This document shows positions 31,135-40,065 of a stretch of DNA of 41,476 nucleotides, piece after piece. Numbering within the stretch: the stretch's first letter is position 1; each line of letters starts with the position of its first letter. The notes below the pieces were generated by a model. The model ran no database searches. It was not told the origin of the DNA and saw only the letters and a program-made list of their open reading frames with translations. The translations under genes were made by a program, and so were the position numbers. Source of the stretch: Candidatus Cloacimonadota bacterium (GTDB lineage: Bacteria > Cloacimonadota > Cloacimonadia > Cloacimonadales > TCS61); contig JABGOP010000015.1 in NCBI GenBank assembly GCA_018645365.1, positions 1-41,476 of the forward strand. Direction: 5' to 3'.

Positions 31135-32508
31135 TTACACCTTATGAATTGCCAAATTTTCCAAATCTTCAATCGCTTCCATCACCACTTCCGAAAGAGT
31201 AGGATGTGCGAAAACAACATTTTTAACATCATCAATTGTAGTGTTCAAACCTAATAAAACAGAACATTGTGCAATTAATTCGGTAGCGTGTGGACCAATT
31301 ATGTGAACGCCCAAAAGTTGGTGCGTTTTTTTGTTTGCAATCACCTTCACAAAACCAAAAGTATTACCCAAACCAAGTGCTTTTCCATTGGCTGAAAAGG
31401 GGAATTTACCAACTAAAATCTCATCTTTTCCAAACTCATTTTCCCGTTTGCCAATCGAACCAATTTCTGGATTTGTGAAAATACAAGCAGGAATTTTCTG
31501 ATAATTCAAATTCAATATTTCAATGTTTTTCTGATTAATTTCATTATGTAAAATATCGGCAAGAATCAAGCCTTGCTTACTCGCAGTGTGTGCTAACATC
31601 AGTTTTCCCGTCACATCACCGATAGCAAACACATTGGGCAAATTTGTGCGAAATTTATCTGAGATTTTAATGAAATCATTTTCTGTTTCGATGGCAATTT
31701 TGGGAAATTGTGCTAACCTGCCAACACTCACTAATACTTGATTTGTAATAATCTCTTTCCCATTTGAAAGTTGCAGTTTTATGGTTTCATCATTCTTTTC
31801 AAAGCTTTCAACCGCAGTTTTGAGATGCAATTTTATTTTGTTTTTTTTCAACGACATTGCTAATCTTTTCGAGATTTCATCGTCTTCATTAAAAATAAGT
31901 TTTGGTAAAAATTCGACAATTTCCACTTTGACGCCAAATTGTTGAAAAATCGAGGCAAATTCACAGCCAATAACACCACCACCAACAACCACCAAATGTT
32001 GAGGCAATTTTTCCAATTTCAAAACATCGCGCGATGACAAAATATCTTCTCCATCAAATTTCATAAATGACAATTCTTTCGGAATTGAGCCAGTCGCAAT
32101 GATAATATATTCTGCAAAATATACAGAATTTCGGGTAATAATTTTGCCCGCATTCCCATCTTCTACGATTTCAATAACATCTTCATTAATGGTTTTAATT
32201 TGGCGTTTTTTAAAAATAAATTCAATGCCAGAAACCAATTTTTCCACAACTGCATTTTTACGTTCATAAACCTTTTGATAGTCTAATTTCAAATTATCAA
32301 GAGAAATACCAAATTGTTCTGACTCTTTCATTTCTGAAAAAAAATCAGCAACTTTTACCAATGATTTTGTGGGAATACAACCGTGATTTAAACAAACTCC
32401 GCCGAGTCGCTCTTTTTCAAAAACAACAGCTTCAATGCCGTATTGTTGAAGTCGAATTGCAGTTACATAACCACCAGGTCCACCACCAATAATTGCAACT
32501 TTTATCAT
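31135..32508 (-). CDS. lpdA: Dihydrolipoamide dehydrogenase
   Basis: GGVCLNHGCIPTKSLV redox-active disulfide; FAD and NAD motifs; HIIGPHATELI; HPTLSEVVMEA. Confidence 0.96.
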   Translation of the reverse strand: MIKVAIIGGGPGGYVTAIRLQQYGIEAVVFEKERLGGVCLNHGCIPTKSLVKVADFFSEMKESEQFGISLDNLKLDYQKVYERKNAVVEKLVSGIEFIFKKRQIKTINEDVIEIVEDGNAGKIITRNSVYFAEYIIIATGSIPKELSFMKFDGEDILSSRDVLKLEKLPQHLVVVGGGVIGCEFASIFQQFGVKVEIVEFLPKLIFNEDDEISKRLAMSLKKNKIKLHLKTAVESFEKNDETIKLQLSNGKEIITNQVLVSVGRLAQFPKIAIETENDFIKISDKFRTNLPNVFAIGDVTGKLMLAHTASKQGLILADILHNEINQKNIEILNLNYQKIPACIFTNPEIGSIGKRENEFGKDEILVGKFPFSANGKALGLGNTFGFVKVIANKKTHQLLGVHIIGPHATELIAQCSVLLGLNTTIDDVKNVVFAHPTLSEVVMEAIEDLENLAIHKV

Positions 32509-33932
32509 TTTATTTTCCTATTAAAACTATTCAAAATTCCTTTTTCATCTCGATATTTTGCGATTAATCGACGCGAAATCACAACTCCTTTTTTCTGCAT
32601 AATTGCAAATATTTCTAAGTCTGTGAGTGGTTTAGATTTGTCTTCTAAATCAATAATTTTCTGAATTTTATTTTCTAAACTTCGACGGGAAAGTTGACTG
32701 TCATCATTTTTGGTGGCAACCGTCGTAAAGTAGTCCTTCAAACATTTCACACCAAATGGTGTATCAACATATTTATTGCTCACGGTTCGCGAAATTGTGG
32801 ATGGAGTTACTTCCAATTCAGAAGCAATTGTCGCATAAATTAATGGCTTTAAAACGCCACTGTTATTATAAAAATAGTCATGCTGATGATTAATAATTGA
32901 GCGCATAACTTTTTCCAAAGTTTTACCGCGAGAGTGGAGCATTTTCATAAGATGTTTAGCCGCATTCAGCCTATCTTGAAAGTAAGCAAGCATCTTCTCA
33001 TCTTGATGAACTTGCTTAATTATCGAACGATAATATCTGCTTAATCGCACTTTGGGAAGCGACTGATTATTATGAATTATTTCGTAATCACTGCCAATTT
33101 TTTTGAGAGTAATATCTGGCAAAACATAGTTGTTTTTTTCATTATGAATACGCAAACCAGGCTTAGGATCTAATTGTGAAATCACCTTGATTAATTGTAA
33201 AATCTTCTCTTCTGTAATTTTGTGTTTGCTCGCGATTTTTTTGTATTTTCGATGAAGCAATGCATTAAAATCATTTTGAATAATGTTCGTTAAAAGTTCT
33301 GTTTTATCGGTAAAGTCTAACTGTGCAAGTAAACATTCTTCTATGTTTTTCGCGGTAATTCCAGCCGGATGAAAACGGAGAATTTGTTGATGAATTTCTT
33401 CAGCTCGCACAAGCTTTACCTTATAGTTTTTGGCAAATTGTTCCATTTTAAAGTTTTTTACTAAAAAACCATATTCGTCGGCTTCATCGATGAAATCGAC
33501 CGCAAATTCAAACTCATTATCAGTCAAATACAACTTGTATAATTGGCTACAAAATTCTTGTTTTTTGTTAATTTCTGACTCAATAACTTTTTCAAAAACA
33601 CTGGCTTTATCATATTTTTCGCCGAACGAATTTTGAACAGAATATTCATTATACGAATCTAAAATTTCACTCAGCTGTTCGTACTCATCAAGTGTTTTTT
33701 GAACCTCATCATTTTCACTATTTACAATTTCTTCAATGTCACTTTGAATATCTTCTGGTTCTGCCAATTCGAGCATCGGGTTTTCAATTAATTCCGTACT
33801 AATTTGATCTTGTAATTGATTCAAAGATAGCGATAGAATTTCGAGTGCTTTTAACATTTTTGGTTTCAGAAACATTTTCTGATTTTGGCTTTGAATTTGT
33901 CCGGATTTTTGCTTTAATTTTTTCATTTTCAA
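32505..33932 (-). CDS. rpoN: RNA polymerase sigma-54 factor
   Basis: Region I SLNQLQDQISTELIENPMLEL; TPSTISRTVSNKYVDTPFGVKCLKDYFT; C-terminal RpoN-box-like SRRLIAKYRDEKGI. Confidence 0.95.
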   Translation of the reverse strand: MKMKKLKQKSGQIQSQNQKMFLKPKMLKALEILSLSLNQLQDQISTELIENPMLELAEPEDIQSDIEEIVNSENDEVQKTLDEYEQLSEILDSYNEYSVQNSFGEKYDKASVFEKVIESEINKKQEFCSQLYKLYLTDNEFEFAVDFIDEADEYGFLVKNFKMEQFAKNYKVKLVRAEEIHQQILRFHPAGITAKNIEECLLAQLDFTDKTELLTNIIQNDFNALLHRKYKKIASKHKITEEKILQLIKVISQLDPKPGLRIHNEKNNYVLPDITLKKIGSDYEIIHNNQSLPKVRLSRYYRSIIKQVHQDEKMLAYFQDRLNAAKHLMKMLHSRGKTLEKVMRSIINHQHDYFYNNSGVLKPLIYATIASELEVTPSTISRTVSNKYVDTPFGVKCLKDYFTTVATKNDDSQLSRRSLENKIQKIIDLEDKSKPLTDLEIFAIMQKKGVVISRRLIAKYRDEKGILNSFNRKIK

Positions 33933-33943
33933 ATCCCCTATAA

Positions 33944-34684
33944 CTAATCGTCAAACGGGTTAGTAAATCCTTCGCCGAGATAAACTTCGCGTGCTTTTTG
34001 ATTATTCACGAGTTCGCGAGAAGTCCCAGAAAACAGAATTTCACCATCGTAAATTATGTACGCTCGTTGTGTTATTTTTAGTGTTTCTAACACATTATGG
34101 TCGGTAATTAACACGCCAATATTTTTCTGTTTCATTTTTTGAATAATTTGTTGAATATCGGCAACTGCCAACGGGTCAACTCCGGCAAAAGGTTCATCCA
34201 TCAAAATAAAAGATGGAGATGTAACTAAGGAACGCGTAATCTCCAATTTTCGACGTTCACCACCAGAAAGTGTGTACGCTTTTTGTTTCGCCAATTTCGT
34301 CAATCCCAAATCATCAAGATGCTCTTTTAATCTTAATTTTTGCTCTTTTTTAGAAATATTCAAAGTTTCCAAAATTGCATTTATATTCTCTTCAACTGTC
34401 AATTTATGAAAAATAGATGGTTCTTGTGCCAAATAGCCAATTCCAAGTTGAGCGCGTTTGTACATTGGTAACTTTGAAATATCTATGTCTTCAAAAAATA
34501 CACGACCACTGTTTGCTTTTATCAAACCCAAAATCATGTAAAAAGTGGTCGATTTTCCAGCACCATTCGGACCCAAAATACCCACCACTTCAGATTGATT
34601 TATCTCAATACTAATGCCGTTCACAACATTTCTTTTGTTGTATGTTTTCACTAATTTTTCTATTCTAATCTTTTTCATAATCAC
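33944..34684 (-). CDS. lptB: LPS export ABC transporter ATP-binding protein
   Basis: GPNGAGKSTTFYMILGLIKANSGRVFFEDIDISKLPMYKRAQLGIGYLAQEPSIFHKLTVEENI; next to rpoN as in many Gram-negatives. Confidence 0.95.
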   Translation of the reverse strand: MIMKKIRIEKLVKTYNKRNVVNGISIEINQSEVVGILGPNGAGKSTTFYMILGLIKANSGRVFFEDIDISKLPMYKRAQLGIGYLAQEPSIFHKLTVEENINAILETLNISKKEQKLRLKEHLDDLGLTKLAKQKAYTLSGGERRKLEITRSLVTSPSFILMDEPFAGVDPLAVADIQQIIQKMKQKNIGVLITDHNVLETLKITQRAYIIYDGEILFSGTSRELVNNQKAREVYLGEGFTNPFDD

Positions 34685-34856
34685 ATTGAGATTTATTATT
34701 CTATTTTAATTTGTCAAGAGATAATTTTGATTATGATGCAAATATTACGCTAAGAATTTGAAAACCAATCAATTTCAGTTAATTATCAAAAAATGGTGCT
34801 TGACATTCAAGCTAATATTTTTTGTTTTGAAATTATCGTCGAGCAATTGTATCTAA

Positions 34857-34886
34857 ATTCGTGAATTCTGAATTCATGAATATGAT
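34857..34886 (+). promoter_or_regulatory. Candidate tup promoter/operator: 25-bp dyad directly abutting a TATGAT -10-like hexamer
   Basis: attcgtgaattc-t-gaattcatgaat (34857-34881, one mismatched pair), TATGAT at 34881-34886. Confidence 0.55.
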
Positions 34887-34901
34887 TATTTTGCCGTTAG
34901 G

Positions 34902-34950
34902 GTATTTTTGGAAACAAAACTGCCTTCCGTGTTTGAAAAGGCGAGAATAC
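34902..34950 (+). other. Candidate structured 5' leader RNA of tupA (possible riboswitch; class unknown)
   Basis: P1 gtattttt (34902-34909)/gagaatac (34943-34950) with 2 G-U; P2 gcctt (34922-34926)/aaggc (34938-34942); internal ggaaacaaaact and loop ccgtgtttgaa with possible aaac/gttt contact. Confidence 0.45.
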
Positions 34951-35008
34951 AAATAATTTCACGATTTGTACACTCTTGCTTTCTTCATTCAATAAAAATG
35001 GAGGAAGA

Positions 35009-35806
35009 ATGAAAAAATTCTTATTAATTTTGGCAATTGTTGCACTTCTTTTGGGATGTGACAACAAAATACCACTTAAACTTGCCACCACTACTAGCAC
35101 AGAAAATAGTGGTTTGTTAGAATATTTACTTCCCGAATTTGAAACTGACACGAAAATCAAAGTCGATGTGATTGCAGTTGGAACTGGTAAAGCCATAAAG
35201 TTGGGTGAAAATGGCGATGTTGATGTAATTTTAGTGCATGCTCGCGGTGCAGAAAATAAGTTTGTAACAGACGGATTTGGCGTAAATAGACGCGATGTAA
35301 TGCACAACGATTTTGTGATTATCGGTGTAAAAAATGATGTGGCAAAAATAATGAAAGCCCAAAATGCAACCGAGGCGCTTCAAAAAATTGCATTTGCCAA
35401 AGCTGAATTTATCTCTCGTGGTGATGATTCTGGCACGCACAAAAAAGAGAAAAATTTGTGGAAAAATACAGGAATTTTACCAACTGGAAAATGGTATAAA
35501 GAAATTGGACAAGGAATGGGTGCAACCATAAATATGGCGAATGAGCTGGCTGGATACACAATCACAGATCGAGGAACTTACATCGCAATGCAGGATAAAA
35601 TTACGCTAAAAATCCTTTTTGATGGTGATGTGGGTTTACTAAATCCATACGGCATCATCGCGGTAAATCCACAAAAACACCCAAATGTAAATTATAAATC
35701 TGCGATGAAATTTATCAATTGGCTTACGAGCGAAAAAGCTCAAAAAATGATTAATCAATTTCAAAAAAATGGAAAACAGCTTTTTTACGCAGATGCAATA
35801 AAATAG
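35009..35806 (+). CDS. tupA: Tungstate/molybdate ABC transporter substrate-binding lipoprotein (TupA-like)
   Basis: Lipoprotein signal MKKFLLILAIVALLLGCDN; LATTTSTENSGLLEYLLPEFE TupA-type motif; DDSGTHKKEKNLWK. Start 35009 behind SD ggagga rather than 34976. Confidence 0.9.
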   Translation: MKKFLLILAIVALLLGCDNKIPLKLATTTSTENSGLLEYLLPEFETDTKIKVDVIAVGTGKAIKLGENGDVDVILVHARGAENKFVTDGFGVNRRDVMHNDFVIIGVKNDVAKIMKAQNATEALQKIAFAKAEFISRGDDSGTHKKEKNLWKNTGILPTGKWYKEIGQGMGATINMANELAGYTITDRGTYIAMQDKITLKILFDGDVGLLNPYGIIAVNPQKHPNVNYKSAMKFINWLTSEKAQKMINQFQKNGKQLFYADAIK

Positions 35807-36487
35807 ATGATTAATTCTTTTAACAAAGCATTTTTCCTTCTCTTTTCTCAGAATAAAGAAGTGCTTTTCATTGTCTTAACTTCGCTCAAATTAACCATTT
35901 CATCGGTCATTATTGCCTCGATTTTTAGCATTCCTCTCGGCATTATTTTGCATTTGAAAAACTTCCGCTTCAAAAGAGGCATTGTCTCATTTTTGCACAG
36001 TTTAATGGCACTCCCAACGGTTGTTATCGGACTTTTAGTTTACACGATGCTTTCCAATAATGGCATTTTAGGGAATTCACGCATTTTATTCACGCCTCTT
36101 GCCATTATTATCGGACAATCAATTCTCGCTTTTCCACTAATTGCATCAATGGTTTACGCGGGATTATCCAAACTCGATTCTCGCTTTTTTGAGACTTTGA
36201 AAACACTTGGTGCAAATCAAAGAAATATTTTCAAAGCAACTATAAAAGAAGCAAAATTCATTATTTTATCGGCAATTTTAGCCGGATTTGGACGCGTCAT
36301 TGGCGAAGTTGGCGTTTCGATGATGTTAGGCGGAAATATTCGTTTTTATACTCGCACGATTACCACAGCAATCGCGTTGGAAACTAGCAAAGGTGCGTTT
36401 GAATTGGGACTCACACTCGGTCTTATTTTGATGATAATTGCATTATCAATCAATTTCATTTTGCATTTGTGGGTGAAAAATGATTGA
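35807..36487 (+). CDS. tupB: Tungstate ABC transporter permease (TupB-like)
   Basis: LMALPTVVIGLLVYTMLS; FETLKTLGANQRNIFKATIKEA; FGRVIGEVGVSMMLGGN. Confidence 0.9.
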   Translation: MINSFNKAFFLLFSQNKEVLFIVLTSLKLTISSVIIASIFSIPLGIILHLKNFRFKRGIVSFLHSLMALPTVVIGLLVYTMLSNNGILGNSRILFTPLAIIIGQSILAFPLIASMVYAGLSKLDSRFFETLKTLGANQRNIFKATIKEAKFIILSAILAGFGRVIGEVGVSMMLGGNIRFYTRTITTAIALETSKGAFELGLTLGLILMIIALSINFILHLWVKND

Positions 36488-37064
36488 AAATTTGAAATTT
36501 GCTTACGAAACAAAAATCGTTTTGGATATTAAAAAACTCGAATTCGAGAAAAATAAAATTTATGCAATTTTAGGTGCAAATGGTTCGGGAAAAACCACTC
36601 TATTAAAAATCCTCAACGGGCTTTTGGGAACCCGAAAATTCAAAATAGAAAATTCCATTTATGTACATCAAAATCCACTTTTGTTTAGCGGAACCGTTTT
36701 TGATAATGTAGCTTTCGGATTAAAAATTCGCAAAGAAAAAAACATTAATGAAAAAGTAAAAGACGCATTAAAATTAGTTGGATTAGAAAATTTTGAAAAT
36801 CGCAAAAGCAAAAATATTTCTGGTGGTGAAATTCAACGAGTGGCGATTGCTCGTGCTTTAATTTTACAACCAAAAGTGCTTTTATTAGACGAGCCTACGG
36901 CAAATGTAGATAAGCAAACTGTACGATTATTAGAAAAAATTTTACAACAAATAAAAAACAAAACAACGGTGATTTTCGCATCACACGACCATCATTTTGC
37001 TAAACGAATTAGCGACAAAATTATCTATCTTGAAAATGGTGAAATTGAAAACTTAGGAGAATAA
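36480..37064 (+). CDS. tupC: Tungstate ABC transporter ATP-binding protein (TupC-like)
   Basis: LGANGSGKTTLLKILNGLLG; ISGGEIQRVAIARALILQPKVLLLDEPTANVD. Confidence 0.9.
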   Translation: MIENLKFAYETKIVLDIKKLEFEKNKIYAILGANGSGKTTLLKILNGLLGTRKFKIENSIYVHQNPLLFSGTVFDNVAFGLKIRKEKNINEKVKDALKLVGLENFENRKSKNISGGEIQRVAIARALILQPKVLLLDEPTANVDKQTVRLLEKILQQIKNKTTVIFASHDHHFAKRISDKIIYLENGEIENLGE

Positions 37065-37066
37065 AA

Positions 37067-37648
37067 ATGAAAATCAGAAAATATCTTAAAAATGACGAAA
37101 AAGATTGGTTACAGTGCAGATTATTATCTTTTTTTGATACATCATACTACGATAACATTGTTCGTAAAAAAGAAAATTATGATAATAATGCGATAAATTT
37201 AGTTGCAATTGAAGATAACAAAATTATTGGATTTATTGATGTCGAAATAGAAAAAATAAAAAAACAAGCTTGTTATCTGGAAGGTAAACTTGGTGGCGTA
37301 ATTTGGGAACTTGGAGTGCTTCCTGAATATAGAAACAAAAAAACTGCTACACGATTATTAGAAAGAGCAATCACTTTGGCAAAAGCTAAAAATATATGCC
37401 GATTTGAAGCTTGGACTCAAGATGATATCCCAATAAATTATTGGTATAAAAAGCACAATTTTCAATATAAAGAAGGATACTTAAATGTGTTTGCTGACCA
37501 AGGTAAATTGGTCTCTGATGAAATTGGAAAGATATTGGGAGTGAGAATAGTAAACTTTGAAGCGTCTCTTGATAGAAAAGATGAATTAGTAAAAAAGTAC
37601 AAAAGAGTACATGAAGTTCGTTTGTATGAGCTAAAATTTGACGAGTAA
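37067..37648 (+). CDS. GNAT-family N-acetyltransferase
   Basis: GVIWELGVLPEYRNKKTATRLLERAITLAKAKNICRFEAWTQD acetyl-CoA binding segment; YWYKKHNF. Confidence 0.82.
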   Translation: MKIRKYLKNDEKDWLQCRLLSFFDTSYYDNIVRKKENYDNNAINLVAIEDNKIIGFIDVEIEKIKKQACYLEGKLGGVIWELGVLPEYRNKKTATRLLERAITLAKAKNICRFEAWTQDDIPINYWYKKHNFQYKEGYLNVFADQGKLVSDEIGKILGVRIVNFEASLDRKDELVKKYKRVHEVRLYELKFDE

Positions 37649-37662
37649 ATTAGGAGAATAAT

Positions 37663-38826
37663 ATGATTAAAATAGATGTTGCACAAAAAATTATGGAAGA
37701 TATAAAAATCGACCTAAAAACTGAAAAAATAAAGGTAATCAATTCGCTTGGTCGCGTTTTGGCAAACGATATTTTTTCGGAAATTGAATCACCACCGTTT
37801 GACAAATCGGCGATGGACGGCTTTGCTTACAATCATAAAAGTGGAAATACAAATTTGAAAATTATTGAAACTATTGCGGCGGGTTCAGCAGTAAACACAG
37901 AATTAAAAATCGGTGAATGCTCAAAAATTATGACCGGTGCAATGATTCCAAAAGGTGCAAATAAAGTGGTAAAAATAGAGAATTGTAGCGTCGAAAATAA
38001 TTATCTCTCGTTCGAGCCTGAAAAAAATGACAACATTATTTATCGAGCAGAAAATCTCAAAATTGGTGAAAAAGTTATCGAGAAATGTGTAATTCGTCCA
38101 CAAGAAATTGGCGTGCTTTCATCACTTGGAATTGCCGAAATAAAAGTTGCAAAACAACCAACTGTTGGCGTTATCACTACTGGTACAGAATTAAAAAATC
38201 CAGGCGAAAAACTTGAAATTGGGCAAATTTACAATAGCAACGGATTTCAAATAACCTCTCAAATTGAAGCGATGAACTGCAAAGCAAAATATTATGGCAC
38301 CGTTCCCGATGATAAAAGCGCGACCCTAAAAATTATTCAAAATGCAATTAATGAGTGCGATGTCATCATTCTTTCTGGCGGTGTTTCGATGGGTGAATTC
38401 GATTATGTACCGCAAATGATTGAACAAAATGGAGTGAAAATTCTTTTCCATAAATTGGCAATCAAACCTGGAAAACCTACTCTTTTTGGACAGAAAAATG
38501 ACAAATTCGTATTCGGTTTACCTGGAAATCCAGTTTCAACTTTTGTGATTTTTGAACTTTTTGTGAAACCGTTTTTATTCAAAATGATGGGCATAAAATT
38601 TAACCCAAAAAACATCAAAGTGAAATTGGCAAACGAGGTAAAACAACGAAATACAGAACGAACTTCTTACATTCCCGTGAAATTGGAAAATGGCTTTGCT
38701 ATTCCGTTAAAATATCACGGTTCATCACATTTGAATGCACTTATTTCGGCAGATGCTCTTATCAAAATTGAACGCGGAATCACAAAAATTACAGAAGGAA
38801 CGATAATTAATGCAAGACAAATTTAA
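37663..38826 (+). CDS. moeA: Molybdopterin molybdenumtransferase MoeA
   Basis: SPPFDKSAMDGFAYNH; IMTGAMIPKGANKVVKIE; GVITTGTELKNPGEKLEIGQIYNSNG; ILSGGVSMGEFDYV; GLPGNPVSTFVIFELFVKP. Confidence 0.96.
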   Translation: MIKIDVAQKIMEDIKIDLKTEKIKVINSLGRVLANDIFSEIESPPFDKSAMDGFAYNHKSGNTNLKIIETIAAGSAVNTELKIGECSKIMTGAMIPKGANKVVKIENCSVENNYLSFEPEKNDNIIYRAENLKIGEKVIEKCVIRPQEIGVLSSLGIAEIKVAKQPTVGVITTGTELKNPGEKLEIGQIYNSNGFQITSQIEAMNCKAKYYGTVPDDKSATLKIIQNAINECDVIILSGGVSMGEFDYVPQMIEQNGVKILFHKLAIKPGKPTLFGQKNDKFVFGLPGNPVSTFVIFELFVKPFLFKMMGIKFNPKNIKVKLANEVKQRNTERTSYIPVKLENGFAIPLKYHGSSHLNALISADALIKIERGITKITEGTIINARQI

Positions 38827-39604
38827 TCGGGAAATCAACTATTTACGCATCTCTGTAACAGATAAGTGTAACCTGCGTTGCACCTATTGTATGCCCGAAG
38901 ATGGCGTTGAATTGCACTCACATTCCGATTTTTTATCGTTTGAACAAATCGGAAAAGTTGTGAAATCTGCGGCAAAATTAGGAATTGGAAAAATTCGGCT
39001 CACCGGCGGAGAACCACTCGTCAAAAATGGAATCGTAGATTTAGTGAAAATGATTTCAGCGATTGATGGCATCAGTGAAATTGGTATGACCACAAACGGA
39101 ATTTTATTACCAAAATTTGCCAAAGATTTGAAAATCGCGGGACTTTCAAATCTCAATATTTCGTGCGATACACTTGATGAAATAAAGTATCGAAATTACA
39201 CTCGTGGTGGGAATTTAAATGATGTTTTGAAAGGAATTGAAGCAGCAATTAATGAGCAATTTCCAATCAAATTAAATATGGTTGTGCAAACTGGAACTTC
39301 CGAAAATGAAATTTTTCAAATGCAAAAGTTTTGCGATGAAAAAAAGATAAAATTGCAACTGATCAACCACTACTCACTGCTCACCGAAAAACAAGATTAC
39401 ACTTTTGATAGACCTCCAAAATGTGCAATCTGTAATCGTATCAGGTTGCTCGCAGATGGCAACCTGAAACCGTGCTTACACTCCGAAGACGAGATCAAAA
39501 TAGATTTTAATAATATTGAAAATAGTTTACGAAAAGCAATTCTAGCAAAGCCAAAATCTGGGAAAATATGTACAAAACGAAAAATGTTTGAGATTGGAGG
39601 ATAA
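38810..39604 (+). CDS. moaA: GTP 3',8-cyclase MoaA, compact (264 aa)
   Basis: YLRISVTDKCNLRCTYCMPEDG radical SAM motif; KIRLTGGEPLV; CAICNRIRLLADGNLKPCLHS second cluster; C-terminal GG. Confidence 0.92.
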   Translation: MQDKFNREINYLRISVTDKCNLRCTYCMPEDGVELHSHSDFLSFEQIGKVVKSAAKLGIGKIRLTGGEPLVKNGIVDLVKMISAIDGISEIGMTTNGILLPKFAKDLKIAGLSNLNISCDTLDEIKYRNYTRGGNLNDVLKGIEAAINEQFPIKLNMVVQTGTSENEIFQMQKFCDEKKIKLQLINHYSLLTEKQDYTFDRPPKCAICNRIRLLADGNLKPCLHSEDEIKIDFNNIENSLRKAILAKPKSGKICTKRKMFEIGG

Positions 39605-39605
39605 T

Positions 39606-40058
39606 ATGAAATTTACTCATTTAGATGAAAATGGAAAAGCTACAATGGTCGATGTTTCAGCAAAACAAAAAGTAAAAAGAACAGCAATTGCGAGTGGAAA
39701 AATCTTTTTACAAACAGAAACAATTCAAATGATAAACGACAATTTAATCAAAAAAGGCGATGTACTTACGGTTGCCAAAATTGCGGCAATTGCTGGTGCA
39801 AAACGCACTTCCGACATTATTCCACTTTGCCACAATATTGCGATTGACCAAATTGATGTAGAATTTACCGTTTTGGAAAATGCGATAGCGATAAAAAGTA
39901 CTGCCATTTGCGTTGATAAAACAGGCATTGAGATGGAAGCGCTCACAGCTGTATCTATCGCAGCTCTTACCATTTACGATATGTGCAAAGCGGTAGATAA
40001 AACGATGAAAATTGGTGAAATTACTCTGCTCAAAAAAACAAAAGAAATGCTAAATTGA
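39606..40058 (+). CDS. moaC: Cyclic pyranopterin monophosphate synthase accessory protein MoaC
   Basis: MKFTHLDENGKATMVDVSAKQKVKRTAIASG; IPLCHNIAIDQIDVEF; TGIEMEALTAVSIAALTIYDMCKAVDK. Start 39606 behind SD ggagga. Confidence 0.97.
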   Translation: MKFTHLDENGKATMVDVSAKQKVKRTAIASGKIFLQTETIQMINDNLIKKGDVLTVAKIAAIAGAKRTSDIIPLCHNIAIDQIDVEFTVLENAIAIKSTAICVDKTGIEMEALTAVSIAALTIYDMCKAVDKTMKIGEITLLKKTKEMLN

Positions 40059-40065
40059 GGATAAA

